Assembly (NCBI GenBank): GCA_903642215.1
Contig: CAHJWG010000001.1
Coordinates: 496,001 to 560,000 of the forward strand
Reading direction: 5' to 3'
Length of the DNA stretch: 64,000 nucleotides
Origin: Sphingobacteriaceae bacterium
Lineage (GTDB): Bacteria; Bacteroidota; Bacteroidia; Sphingobacteriales; Sphingobacteriaceae
Below the pieces are notes generated by a model. That model searched no databases and had not been told where the DNA came from. It worked only from the letters and a program-made list of their open reading frames with translations. Made by a program: the position numbers and the translations under genes. This document shows, piece by piece, positions 8,308 to 17,227 of this stretch; positions within the stretch are counted from its first letter, which is position 1; each line of letters opens with the position of its first letter.

Positions 8308-9347
8308 ATCAGTAGTTTTAGCTTTGCTTCATATTCGTTTTTGCTGTTCAGTCCGGTTTGCAGTGTGTACTTTCCCGGATATAATAACTCCAGCCTGCGC
8401 GTAGTGTTTGCAATCCCGATGCCGTTACTTTTGTCTTCGCCGGTGCTGCGCGTTTCATAAATTGCATTATTTACTAGCAGTTCTACGCTGTTCTCATCCT
8501 GAATAATCCGGATGGTAATATGGCCTTCATTAACGCCGCTTACGCCGTGTTTAAAGGCATTTTCAATAAAAGGCAAAAATATCATTGGCGCAACCAGCAT
8601 TTCTTTTGGCTGCTCCTGCACCTGCAACAGTAAGGCTGTTTTTCTGCTGATCCGAAGCTTCATCAACTCAACATACTCCTTTATAAAAGCAATTTCTTTA
8701 CTTAGCGGCGTTTGTTTTCCGGCAGCATCATAAAGCACATAACGCATCATTTTAGAAAGATTGGTGATTGCTGTTCTGGCCACATCGCCGTCTGAAAGTG
8801 TATAAGAATAGATTGTATTTAGTGTATTGAAAAAGAAGTGCGGGTTGATTTGCGCTTTCAATAAAGTAAGTTCTGTCGTGATTTTTTCCTGCTCCAGCTG
8901 CTGCCGAAGGATAACTTCCTGCTGCCATTTCTGGATAAAACTTACGGTGATGCCAAGGCCGATAATCAGCACAATCATACCGGGCACGAAGGTGTTGATG
9001 TGATGATTATTCGGGCCGTTATGCGAATGGGGAAACGGCATCCGGTTCAAATCAAAAACTTCATTAATAATATTGGTTAAATAAGCACAACCGGCAACAA
9101 TCGCTAAAACAACCAAAATATACCAAACAACTGTTTTTTTGAGGAGTAAACGCGGGATCAGCAGATAATAATTTAGATAAAAAGCAATGATGAGGATGAT
9201 TAGCAGTACATTTTGGCGGATATAAAATTCCCTCGGCACGTTGTCGCCCCAATCCGGAGGATGGCTGTACAAAACGCCAAGTGTTAAAATCAGCCAGCAA
9301 AAAAAATGAACGAGGATGAATATGTTGTTTCTGCTAAATATCTTCAT
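8304..9347 (-). CDS. LytS/YehU-type sensor histidine kinase
   Basis: A 347-residue kinase. Four membrane helices (about residues 10-28, 44-66, 75-95, 118-140) form the N-terminal half, followed by a His_kinase domain (PF06580 type) with KAQINPHFFFNTLNTIYSY carrying the phospho-accepting histidine, and an ATPase domain with PFIENAFKHG and NGIGIANTTRRL. The sensor half has no extracytoplasmic ligand domain, so the signal is probably sensed in the membrane. It overlaps the LytTR regulator by 4 bases and is divergent from the barrel gene at 9582. Confidence 0.92.
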   Translation of the reverse strand: MKIFSRNNIFILVHFFCWLILTLGVLYSHPPDWGDNVPREFYIRQNVLLIILIIAFYLNYYLLIPRLLLKKTVVWYILVVLAIVAGCAYLTNIINEVFDLNRMPFPHSHNGPNNHHINTFVPGMIVLIIGLGITVSFIQKWQQEVILRQQLEQEKITTELTLLKAQINPHFFFNTLNTIYSYTLSDGDVARTAITNLSKMMRYVLYDAAGKQTPLSKEIAFIKEYVELMKLRISRKTALLLQVQEQPKEMLVAPMIFLPFIENAFKHGVSGVNEGHITIRIIQDENSVELLVNNAIYETRSTGEDKSNGIGIANTTRRLELLYPGKYTLQTGLNSKNEYEAKLKLLI

Positions 9348-9400
9348 TAGAAAGAATTACTGCACAATAATAAAGATTGTACAGAGATGCTGATTTAAAG

Positions 9401-9448
9401 ATCGTTCACTTTTGATTACTAATCGACCAGCTGCCTGATTTGAACGAT
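9401..9448. promoter_or_regulatory. Inverted repeat ATCGTTCA / TGAACGAT, possible operator
   Basis: Exact 8-bp arms at 9401-9408 and 9441-9448 in the 234-base gap between the divergent LytTR operon and the barrel gene. Centre-to-centre spacing is 40 bp, near four helical turns. It could be a regulator site, but the arms are short. Confidence 0.35.
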
Positions 9449-9581
9449 TAAGCGTTTTTTGCAGATTAATTGCCGGCTTTTCCTTGATCCATCCGGTTAC
9501 GTCGATTACTTTTTCCAGTTGATCTATTACGATTTTTTCACCAGGATGATTTTTATTGTTTTGCTTAACGAATAGAAAAAC

Positions 9582-12095
9582 ATGAAAAACTTATATCTGA
9601 TGATCGTACTGCTTTTGCCCATTGCAGCAGTAACGGCCAAAACAAAATCCAACAAAAAACACCTGCTAAAAACAGTATCAATTGATGCGGCTGCTGCTAT
9701 TACCGGCACCGTGGTAGATTCTGCAAGCGGCAAACCGGTTGATTACTCCACAATTTCTGTTTTAAACCAGCAAAGTGGCAAAGTGGTATCAGGTACTTTG
9801 GCTGATGCAAATGGCAAATTCAGTATTAGTAAATTGGAAGCCGGCATTTATCAGGTAAAAATTAGCTTTATTAGTTACGATAATAAAATCATTTCTAACT
9901 TAAAAATTGCAGATGGCGCAAGCTTAAAGTTAGGCAAGATCCTGCTGCACGCACAGGCAAAAAGTTTAAAAGAAATACAGATTACCGGTAAAAAAGACCT
10001 GATTGAAGAAAAAATTGACCGCACCGTTTATAATGCCGAAAACGATTTAACCACAAGAGGCGGTGATGCTACCGATGTGATGAAGCGCGTACCAATGGTT
10101 TCGGTAGATTTGGATGGCAATGTAAGCGTGCGAGGCAGCTCAAATATCAAGGTTTTGATTAATGGCAAACCTTCGGCCATGATGTCGGCCAGTGTTGCAG
10201 ATGCTTTAAAGCAGATTCCGGCAGATTTGATCAGCAGTGTGGAAGTAATCACTTCGCCATCTGCAAAATATGATGCAGAGGGTTCCGGCGGAATTTTAAA
10301 CATCATCTTGAAAAAAAATAATTTGCAGGGCTTGTCTTTAAATGTTAATTCTACTGCCGGTACCCGCGGTTCCGGCCTGGGTTTAAACGGCGGCTATAAA
10401 GTAGGTAAATTCAACTTTTCGCTGGGTGGTTTTGGCCGCGCCAGTTACAATACGCCGGGCGATTTTACCAACAGCCAAACCATCAGCAGCCTTACAACCA
10501 GTGATATAACGCAGATCAATCAATCTGCAAGTACCAAAAATAAGGCTTTGATGGGGCGTTATAATTTTGGAGCCGATTATGATATCAACGAACATCAATC
10601 TTTAAGTTTAGGCTTAGTGCTTGGCGCAAATAACCGGCCTGTAACGCAGAATGACTTCCTCACCCAAAATTATGAAAATAACGTCCTTTCCGGCTCCACG
10701 CTTCAAAACAACCATATTACCAACAGCTCTAACCAGTTGGATGCTACGTTAACTTATACCATAACCGGTAAAAAGCCGCAGCGTGAGTTTAGTTTATTAA
10801 CCGAATACAGCCAAAATAATCGTGATTATAATTTTGAAAGTATTTTTATGAATCAAACCAGCGGCGCGGTAGCCAGCGGATTGAAAAACCTGAACAGCAG
10901 CACAAATAAGGAAATTACTTTGGAAGCTGATTATCAAACGCCAACCTTTAAAAACCAGTTGCTTGAATTTGGGGCGAAGGATATTATCCGTCAGGTTAAC
11001 AGCAACTACAGTTATTTTTCTGCCTCTACTGCAGATCTGGAATATCTGCCGCTTACTTCTGTTAATCTTTCAAACGCCTTTAATTACCGCCAGAATGTTG
11101 CATCAGGTTACCTGTCCTACACGGTTTCTCTGCCTAAAAATTATACGTTAAAAGCTGGTGCCCGATATGAATATACCAGTATCAATGCTGATTTTCAGAC
11201 AGGTTCAGTTGTTAACATTCCCGATTATGGCGTACTGGTTCCGAGTTTAAATCTGGGCAAGCGATTTGAAAACGGCGATATGATTAAGTTAGGTTTTAAC
11301 CGACGCATACAACGCCCTTCGCTCGAGTTTTTGAATCCGAACATACAAGCCTCAAATCCATTAAATATTACGGTTGGTAACCCAACTTTACAGCCTGAGT
11401 TTACCAACAATTTTGAACTGGCTTACAGCACGCATATCAAAAATAATAACCTTAATGTTTCTGCTTTTATGCGGAATACAAACGATGCGATACAAACCAT
11501 CCGTACAAGCAGCGGCGACACGATCAGAACTACTTATCAAAACCTGGGCAAACAAAATGCTTATGGTGTAAGCTTGTCAGTCACGTTATCGCCGATTAAA
11601 AAGCTGAGTATCAATGGAGGTGTGGATGCTTATTATCTGACTTTGAATAACCAGGATCCGGATCCGCTGTATTACGCTTCCAATCATGGCTGGGTGGCTA
11701 ATTACCGTTTGTTTGGCAGTTATGATCTTTCGGATAAATATTCTTTGCAGGCATTTACTTTTCATCGTTCCAACCAAATTCAATTACAAGGCTATCAGGG
11801 CGGATTTGGCGTGTACAATCTGAGTTTCAACCGGTACTTTGCCGGTAAAAAAGGAACCATTGGAATTGCGGGTGATAATTTTTTAACCAACGGATACCGT
11901 ATTCCAACCGTGGTTAATTCCGCCAATATCAGCCAGACCGCCGTTAACGTAAATTACATTCGGAGTTTTGAATTGAAGCTGAGTTATAAAATCGGCGGCC
12001 TGACCAACAAGCCAAAAAAACCGAAAAAGACAATTGAAAATGATGATTTAAAGCAGGATGGCGGTAACGGAGAGAGTGGCACTAAAAATAATTAG
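9582..12095 (+). CDS. Outer-membrane beta-barrel protein with CarboxypepD_reg and plug-like domains
   Basis: An 837-residue TonB-receptor-like protein. A signal peptide (residues 1-19, ending VTAKT) is followed by a carboxypeptidase-regulatory-like Ig fold (about 42-125, GTVVDSASGKPVDYSTI), a plug-like segment with DVMKRVPMVSVDLDGNVSVRG and VEVITSPSAKYDAEGSGGI (about 150-240), and a long barrel of the PF14905 type ending in a basic/acidic tail (KPKKPKKTIENDDLK). The tail after the last strands is unusual for receptors that end in an aromatic residue. Substrate unknown. It is divergent from the LytTR/LytS pair. Confidence 0.88.
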   Translation: MKNLYLMIVLLLPIAAVTAKTKSNKKHLLKTVSIDAAAAITGTVVDSASGKPVDYSTISVLNQQSGKVVSGTLADANGKFSISKLEAGIYQVKISFISYDNKIISNLKIADGASLKLGKILLHAQAKSLKEIQITGKKDLIEEKIDRTVYNAENDLTTRGGDATDVMKRVPMVSVDLDGNVSVRGSSNIKVLINGKPSAMMSASVADALKQIPADLISSVEVITSPSAKYDAEGSGGILNIILKKNNLQGLSLNVNSTAGTRGSGLGLNGGYKVGKFNFSLGGFGRASYNTPGDFTNSQTISSLTTSDITQINQSASTKNKALMGRYNFGADYDINEHQSLSLGLVLGANNRPVTQNDFLTQNYENNVLSGSTLQNNHITNSSNQLDATLTYTITGKKPQREFSLLTEYSQNNRDYNFESIFMNQTSGAVASGLKNLNSSTNKEITLEADYQTPTFKNQLLEFGAKDIIRQVNSNYSYFSASTADLEYLPLTSVNLSNAFNYRQNVASGYLSYTVSLPKNYTLKAGARYEYTSINADFQTGSVVNIPDYGVLVPSLNLGKRFENGDMIKLGFNRRIQRPSLEFLNPNIQASNPLNITVGNPTLQPEFTNNFELAYSTHIKNNNLNVSAFMRNTNDAIQTIRTSSGDTIRTTYQNLGKQNAYGVSLSVTLSPIKKLSINGGVDAYYLTLNNQDPDPLYYASNHGWVANYRLFGSYDLSDKYSLQAFTFHRSNQIQLQGYQGGFGVYNLSFNRYFAGKKGTIGIAGDNFLTNGYRIPTVVNSANISQTAVNVNYIRSFELKLSYKIGGLTNKPKKPKKTIENDDLKQDGGNGESGTKNN

Positions 12096-12147
12096 GTTGA
12101 AAGCTAATCAAAATCAAGGCTGAATTTTATTGATTCAATCAGCTACC

Positions 12148-12236
12148 ATGCTTCTTTTATCACCTAAAAAACTAAAGCTGGTTTTAAGCGGAGACCAGTT
12201 TTATTAACCCTAATTTTAGGATGATAAAAGAAGCAT
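12148..12236. repeat. Outward-facing pair of the dispersed motif (about 90 bp)
   Basis: ATGCTTCTTTTATCACC begins at 12148 and its complement ends at 12236 (GGATGATAAAAGAAGCAT). The pairing extends into flanking A/T runs. The loop of about 44 bases holds a smaller hairpin (CTGGT 12178-12182 with ACCAG 12194-12198). It follows the barrel gene and could stop its transcription. Confidence 0.85.
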
Positions 12237-12306
12237 TGCAATTACTCGTCCTGAATTTTAGCAGTCCCGGATCATACTTAAAAACGGATACTTTACTAAA
12301 TTGATA

Positions 12307-12818
12307 ATGAAAAAAATCTATATCGTAATCTTACTGGCTGGTACAGCTATCGTATGCGGTTTCAGCTTTAACCGGATGAAAAATAAGGTTGTAAAAACAG
12401 CTTCACCTTTGCCCACCGTTTGAATGAATATCTGCAGGCAACTACAATCAGCTTATCAAGTGATAAGGTTTTGATGGAGTTGTGCTTAACGCCGGGTACA
12501 GATGTTGCCGTACAATTGCTAAAAAGTATTGATAAAAACAGTAATAACCAGATTTCGGCGGCAGAGCAGCGCGCTTATGTGCTAACCGTAAACCGCGATT
12601 TTTCCTTGATTTTGGATAGCCGGCAGATTACGCTTCACCCCGTTTCTTTTACCTTTCCAACTGCTGCTGATTTGAAAAAAGGCATTGGCGATATCATCAT
12701 TGAATATGAAACCGCGATCAGACAGAAAGGCATTTTGCAACATCAGCTTCAACTTAAAAAACAGCCATTACAGTCCGGGATGTATTATTTGTGTACAGAC
12801 TTGTATTCTTGTTTTTAG
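12307..12818 (+). pseudogene. Frameshifted exported EF-hand protein
   Basis: The first frame (12307-12423) encodes a signal peptide, MKKIYIVILLAGTAIVCGF, and stops after 38 codons. The remainder, open from 12387 in the -1 frame, has no early ATG and reads FAHRLNEYLQATTISL, then an EF-hand loop DKNSNNQISAAE (positions 1, 3, 5 and 12 correct), then a beta-rich stretch. AHRL(D/N)EYLQ is the usual mature start of an exported family found near HupE-like proteins, so the two parts belong to one gene broken by a one-base loss between 12387 and 12420. The C terminus (KKQPLQSGMYYL) may hide a second shift. It is either a decayed gene or a sequencing error. Confidence 0.7.
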
Positions 12819-12948
12819 CCTATAATTATTCCCGTAAAATCTTTTAAAGGTTAATTTTAAATCAACTTCATAAATTACAAATTTAAATTAGTAGTCAACA
12901 TTTTTCCGTAAGTGCTGTTTTAATGTATCATACATAAGGAAATAATCA

Positions 12949-14016
12949 ATGAAAACAACTTCTATTTTTTGTGCAGCAGCATTGAGCCTGATGATTGCTG
13001 CAGGATGTAAAAAAGAAAAAAGCACCGGCATCATTCCATCCGGGCCGAAACCTGCCTGGGGACAGGACATTAAACCTGAAATGCAGGTTGTTATTGAAAA
13101 GCTGATTAGTTTTGGCGATACGCCGCTACTACAGCTTACGGCTGTCCAGGCCAGAAAAAACCATACGGCTACCGATGCAGTGATGGCCGTTATGAACGAT
13201 TATCATATTGCAGCACCGGTTTTTAATGTGGATACGGCCGGTAAAGAGATCCCGGTAACGGGCAGCACCGTACACATCCGCATTTATACGCCAAGAAACA
13301 CCACCGGAAACCTGCCAGTTATTGTTTATTACCATGGCGGTGGCTTTGTAATTGCCAATATCGATGTTTACGATACTTCTGCAAAACTGCTCTCTGCCAA
13401 TACCGGTGCCATAGTTGTATCGGTAGCTTATCGCCTGGCACCAGAAAACAAATTTCCAACTGCGCATAACGATGCGTTCGATGCTTACAAATGGGTTACT
13501 CAAAATGCAGCTTCTATCCGGGGAGACGTAAATAAACTGGCCTTAGCCGGCGAAAGTGCCGGAGGAAACCTGGCCGTGGCAACTGCGATCAAAGCCCGCG
13601 ACCAAGGTGTGAAGGCACCGGTTGCCATACTCAGTATTTACCCGATTGCAGGTGCTGATACCAACGATGATTCATATATTAAGTATGCAGATGCCAAGCC
13701 GCTGGATAAGCCGAGCCTGTTGTGGTTTACAGCTAACTATACTAATACACCAGCTGAAGCGATGGACCCACGGTTAAACCTGGTGGCTGCAAACTTAACA
13801 GGTTTGGCGCCGGTTACGATCATCAACGCCGAGCTTGACCCTCTGCAAACCGAAGGCGGCCAGTTGGCTGATAAATTGAAAGCAGCCAGTGTACCGGTTG
13901 AGCGCAGAGTGTATTCCGGTGTCACACATGAATTTTTTGGAATGGGTGCAGTCGTGCCTGATGCAAAAGATGCCGAAGACTATGCGGTAAGCAGGCTAAA
14001 AACAGCTTTCCAGTAA
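12949..14016 (+). CDS. Alpha/beta-hydrolase esterase lipoprotein (HSL family)
   Basis: A 355-residue exported carboxylesterase. The N-terminal lipoprotein signal ends at a lipobox (MIAAGC, Cys about 20), so the enzyme is anchored by lipid and faces the periplasm or the surface. The hormone-sensitive-lipase oxyanion motif HGGGF is at about 127-131. The nucleophile lies in GESAGGN (about 203), the acid in NAELDPLQTEG (about 288) and the histidine in GVTHEFF (about 326). All catalytic positions are intact. The substrate is probably a short-chain ester; neighbours do not narrow it. A strong hairpin terminator lies about 85 bases downstream. Confidence 0.9.
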   Translation: MKTTSIFCAAALSLMIAAGCKKEKSTGIIPSGPKPAWGQDIKPEMQVVIEKLISFGDTPLLQLTAVQARKNHTATDAVMAVMNDYHIAAPVFNVDTAGKEIPVTGSTVHIRIYTPRNTTGNLPVIVYYHGGGFVIANIDVYDTSAKLLSANTGAIVVSVAYRLAPENKFPTAHNDAFDAYKWVTQNAASIRGDVNKLALAGESAGGNLAVATAIKARDQGVKAPVAILSIYPIAGADTNDDSYIKYADAKPLDKPSLLWFTANYTNTPAEAMDPRLNLVAANLTGLAPVTIINAELDPLQTEGGQLADKLKAASVPVERRVYSGVTHEFFGMGAVVPDAKDAEDYAVSRLKTAFQ

Positions 14017-14099
14017 TGGGCAAAATGATTCTGAAAACGGAAACTTCTTGATAGTTTATTGTACAATTCAATTAATTTAAGATAGACGTTATTTGTAGT

Positions 14100-14132
14100 A
14101 AAGCCTTTGAACCTATACGGTTCAAAGGCTTT
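14100..14132. terminator. Bidirectional hairpin terminator
   Basis: AAAGCCTTTGAACC (14100-14113) pairs perfectly with GGTTCAAAGGCTTT (14119-14132) across a 5-base loop, followed by a T-rich run. It lies between the convergent esterase and AhpD-like genes. Confidence 0.85.
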
Positions 14133-14423
14133 CTTATTTTATCCGTTGCTGTTTATGCCGATTAATTTTTTGAAGCTTACTACCTACTCTACTTCCTGCA
14201 AGTTATACACCGATTGCAGGTTGTATAATTACTGTTTTTAGCAGCAATATTATAGTAATGCCCAGTCAACATATCTTAATTATCCGATAAAGTTGTAAGA
14301 AGTATGAAACAAATCCCATTAAACCGGGATCAGTTAAATAGGAGAATTTCCGGAAGTATTGCATAATAAAAATGCGCAATCAGCATAAAAAATACCTGCT
14401 TTTTTACTGTGAAAGGTTTACAA
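14133..14423. other. Unexplained intergenic sequence
   Basis: About 290 bases between a terminator and the 3' end of the AhpD-like gene. No coding sequence, repeat copy or promoter for a flanking gene was recognised. Confidence 0.5.
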
Positions 14424-15011
14424 TTAAATGTCCTCGCCTAATCCTTCCTCACTTCCGGGAACGGATATATCATAAGCATTCAGCATAACCGAAACCAGGC
14501 AATATCCTCCAACCAAATAAACCAGTTCAGCTACGCCCTCTTTACCAAAAGCCCCGAGGGCGGCCTGATAAGTTGATTCCGGCAACTGTCCGCCTTTGCT
14601 AAGTACTGATGCAACATCGTATGCAACCCCTTCTTCCGGGGTCAGGTCATTCGGTCGTTGTCCAGCTGTAATGGTTGCTATTTTAGCTGCACTTAACCCG
14701 GTTTTTGCTGCCACTTTTTCGTGGGCATAAATTTCGTAACGGGAATGAAAATGTGCTCCTGTTACCAAAATAGCTACTTCGTGCGCAGGCTTTGGTAGTG
14801 TGGTATGTTCAGATAAGGCCATTGTGTAATCCCAGGCAGGTGAACCGAACTGCGGAAAGTGGAGCATCGGAATAAAGGGGCCAATCAAGGCTCCGTCGGC
14901 ACGCTCTGAAATAAAACCCTGCAAATGAGCCTTAATGCCGGCTTTGATATTGTTATGAAGTGAACTTTGCTCTAACGTTAGTTCTTGCGGAGGCAGTGGT
15001 TTTAAACGCAT
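14424..15011 (-). CDS. Carboxymuconolactone decarboxylase / AhpD-like protein
   Basis: A 195-residue helical protein of the CMD superfamily. The core reads HEVAILVTGAHFHSRYEIYAHEKVA, followed by GLSAAKIATITAGQ and a helical C terminus with GVAELVYLVGGYCLVSVMLNAYDI. The CxxC-H redox motif of AhpD peroxidase partners is absent (only the HFHSRYE stretch occupies that place), so a decarboxylase- or hydrolase-like role is more likely than peroxiredoxin recycling. It is the first of a run of minus-strand stress or detoxification genes separated by motif pairs. Confidence 0.78.
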   Translation of the reverse strand: MRLKPLPPQELTLEQSSLHNNIKAGIKAHLQGFISERADGALIGPFIPMLHFPQFGSPAWDYTMALSEHTTLPKPAHEVAILVTGAHFHSRYEIYAHEKVAAKTGLSAAKIATITAGQRPNDLTPEEGVAYDVASVLSKGGQLPESTYQAALGAFGKEGVAELVYLVGGYCLVSVMLNAYDISVPGSEEGLGEDI

Positions 15012-15096
15012 GGTTTTAAATTTAATGATACAATTAGAAGGACGTTATTTTGTGTACGATATAATAGCTGGTTTAAATTTATTGAGCTTATTTCTA

Positions 15097-15190
15097 ATGC
15101 TTCTTTTATCACTTAAAAAATATAATCCCGTTAAACTTTTTCTACTTGTACAGATTATAAAAACAAGATTTATAGGTATAAAAGAAGTAT
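15097..15190. repeat. Outward-facing pair of the dispersed motif
   Basis: ATGCTTCTTTTATCACTTAA at 15097 and its imperfect complement ending at 15190 (TAGGTATAAAAGAAGTAT). The total length of about 94 bp and the layout match the pairs at 12148, 15761 and 17115, but the interior sequence is different. Confidence 0.8.
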
Positions 15191-15251
15191 TTTTAATCAC
15201 TATGATATAAATTTAAACAAGCTTTGAGTATTGCCGGTAAACAGTGAAGAG

Positions 15252-15641
15252 CTAATCATTACCGGTACTTTTTAAAGCCCAGTAAACCAGTGCCGGCTGA
15301 AAAAACAGCCTTATAAACCGTTTCCGGTCGGTATCTAATCCAAGTGCCGAGCGGTGATGAATATACTGTGAAATATTCCCCGGAAAAACAGCGGTAAAAA
15401 ATCCGGCAGCAATTTTCCCAATTTTATCCTGATGCCTTTTCGGTGTCAGGATCAAGGCACTGCCAAGCCCGATCTCTACGAAACCTGAATAAACTACGGT
15501 GTCATCTGTTTTTAACGGAACCCAGTTAGGAACCTGCGCCCGGAAACCGCGGCGGGCGAAGCTTAAATGACTGATTCCGGCAAAAACAAGCGCACCGCCC
15601 AATAATATCCTTGCTCCGGTTTTTATATTTTCTTTTTTCAT
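15252..15641 (-). CDS. DoxX-family membrane protein
   Basis: A 129-residue integral membrane protein with four predicted helices and the DoxX signature: GGALVFAGISHL in helix 1, FVEIGLGSALIL in helix 2, and a C-terminal FFQPALVYWALK. The start at 15641 (MKKENIKTGARIL) is preferred over an ATG 25 codons upstream, because the extension is charged and not conserved-looking. DoxX relatives are linked to thiol and redox homeostasis, but the function here is not established. An inverted motif pair lies on each side. Confidence 0.82.
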   Translation of the reverse strand: MKKENIKTGARILLGGALVFAGISHLSFARRGFRAQVPNWVPLKTDDTVVYSGFVEIGLGSALILTPKRHQDKIGKIAAGFFTAVFPGNISQYIHHRSALGLDTDRKRFIRLFFQPALVYWALKSTGND

Positions 15642-15760
15642 AATTGATTTCTGTTTAATGCGGCAGGAATTCTTCTCACTTACTTGCATCCTCATTATTT
15701 TAATCTTGTTAATCAAAAAACGGATAGAGCCTGTTTAATTTTTTTATTTTAATAACGCTC

Positions 15761-15849
15761 ATGCTTCTTTTATGCCGTAAATTTTGTTTTTGCAATCGAG
15801 AAACTGAAAAACTAAAACATCATTAATTTTTAGGTGATAAAAGAAGCAT
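15761..15849. repeat. Outward-facing pair of the dispersed motif
   Basis: Left copy ATGCTTCTTTTATGCC at 15761. The right copy is the full consensus GGTGATAAAAGAAGCAT ending at 15849, preceded by a T run. The 316-base gap between the DoxX and catalase-like genes holds this pair and otherwise only AT-rich promoter-like sequence. Confidence 0.85.
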
Positions 15850-15958
15850 ACTAAATCAATTGGATAAGAATTTGAACAGGCTCGTAATTTTAAAGGCATA
15901 TTGCCAATAATAATTTTTCCTGCGTGGGATTTAAGGTTTGCACATTTGTAGTCAATAC

Positions 15959-17056
15959 TTAAGCAGGCACCTGTTCAACCGAAGTTGGTTCTGTTGATTG
16001 CTGTCCGTTTCCCTGACGGCGCACCCTTGCCATTTCCGGATAAGCCTGCAACCTGGCCCGCATAATAGAACCGAGCGGCCGATGATCTTCTAAGCAGTGT
16101 GCAACGGAGAAAGACAGGGCTTCTATGTATTGCTGCCTTGCCTCACTGTAAGCTTCCTGTTTGGGTAAACGGATTCGGGCAACCGGCAAATACGGACTTT
16201 CTTCCTCGTCCCATTCTTTGTTGGCATCTTCTACCGGCATTTTTTCAAGATCAGTACAAAGCTGGATTCGGATTTCAAACTCGGCATCATTCTCCCTCAA
16301 ATAATTAACCGTTGCCGTTCTTAAAGCGTTCACATCACCATAACTGTCAACTTTTTCTCCTGCTTTGGCTAATGTAATTTGTGTAGCAGAAACCGGTACA
16401 ACAGCCAGCTTGGCAATATATTTTCCGTACCGTAACGGTGCCTGACTGTAATATGCTTCTGCCAGTGGATGGATGCGCGAATCACCAAAGAAATCAAGCT
16501 TGGCACTGTCTGCACCAACTACGTTCAAAGCTTCGTTAGTAACCCGGGCAACAGTAGAAACTACCTCTTTTACAATAGTTGGAAACTGCGGCGCATGCTC
16601 TATCACCATTTTGTGCTGCATTAAAAATGCTTTTGCATCCGGTGTCGGGAAGGATTTACCGGTATCCAATACAAAATCCTGCGTATGCCCGCCTTCGTAC
16701 CCGGCAATCATTTGTCCGTTAACGTTCAAAATTTTAAAGGAAAAACCGCGCTGGGTATTTACGGCATCCGGTATAATTTCTCCCGGTACATTAGCAAGGC
16801 GCACAATTATCGGGTAAGTTGCAGGCTCAGCAAACAATCCCTGAGCCAAATGCTCTGGCAAACTGTCCATCACCGTTAACTCACCAACAGCCAAACCGTG
16901 GCTTTTAGCATGAGAAACGCGAACGTTATGTCCGAATTTTTCACGTGTCCGCCCGTTTAACCGGGTCATGGAAGCGATGATTTCATCGATAACGTGCTGC
17001 TCATCCTCTATCGGAACTTCAACAGATGGGTTGTAAGGAACATAATTATTTTTCAT
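15959..17056 (-). CDS. Catalase-family haem protein
   Basis: A 365-residue member of the short, y4iL-like branch of the catalase superfamily, shorter than the roughly 480-residue typical catalases. The catalase fold is recognisable from HNVRVSHAKSHGLAVGELTV, where the essential histidine region of catalases lies, then PIIVRLANVPGEI, NTQRGFSFKIL and a distal barrel segment. There is no signal peptide. These proteins may act on organic peroxides or fatty-acid hydroperoxides rather than H2O2. It lies in a minus-strand run with DoxX and an epoxide-hydrolase-like gene, suggesting an oxidant or xenobiotic response. Confidence 0.83.
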   Translation of the reverse strand: MKNNYVPYNPSVEVPIEDEQHVIDEIIASMTRLNGRTREKFGHNVRVSHAKSHGLAVGELTVMDSLPEHLAQGLFAEPATYPIIVRLANVPGEIIPDAVNTQRGFSFKILNVNGQMIAGYEGGHTQDFVLDTGKSFPTPDAKAFLMQHKMVIEHAPQFPTIVKEVVSTVARVTNEALNVVGADSAKLDFFGDSRIHPLAEAYYSQAPLRYGKYIAKLAVVPVSATQITLAKAGEKVDSYGDVNALRTATVNYLRENDAEFEIRIQLCTDLEKMPVEDANKEWDEEESPYLPVARIRLPKQEAYSEARQQYIEALSFSVAHCLEDHRPLGSIMRARLQAYPEMARVRRQGNGQQSTEPTSVEQVPA

Positions 17057-17114
17057 GTTTTTTTAAAGATTTTGTTTGTTAGAGGTTATCAAAATTTCTA
17101 TTGTAAAAAACCAC

Positions 17115-17209
17115 ATACTTCTTTTACCGGTATAAATTTTAGTTTTCTATTTTGTGCCGATGCAACTTTCAGCTTAAAAGCATAAATTTTTAGGTGATAA
17201 AAGAAGCAT
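17115..17209. repeat. Outward-facing pair of the dispersed motif
   Basis: Left copy ATACTTCTTTTACC at 17115. The right copy GGTGATAAAAGAAGCAT ends at 17209 with the T-rich arm before it. It fills the 171-base gap between the catalase-like and hydrolase genes. Confidence 0.85.
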
Positions 17210-17227
17210 TCGAAAGCAACCGAATAT

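Noticed and set aside
12391..12400. Programmed -1 frameshift site in the EF-hand gene
   Set aside because: The A-rich stretch is not in the X-XXY-YYZ register of the upstream frame, so simple decay or sequence error is more likely.
15010..15210. 66-codon hydrophobic frame on the plus strand
   Set aside because: Covers an inverted motif pair in a gap and shows no coding features beyond AT-driven hydrophobicity.
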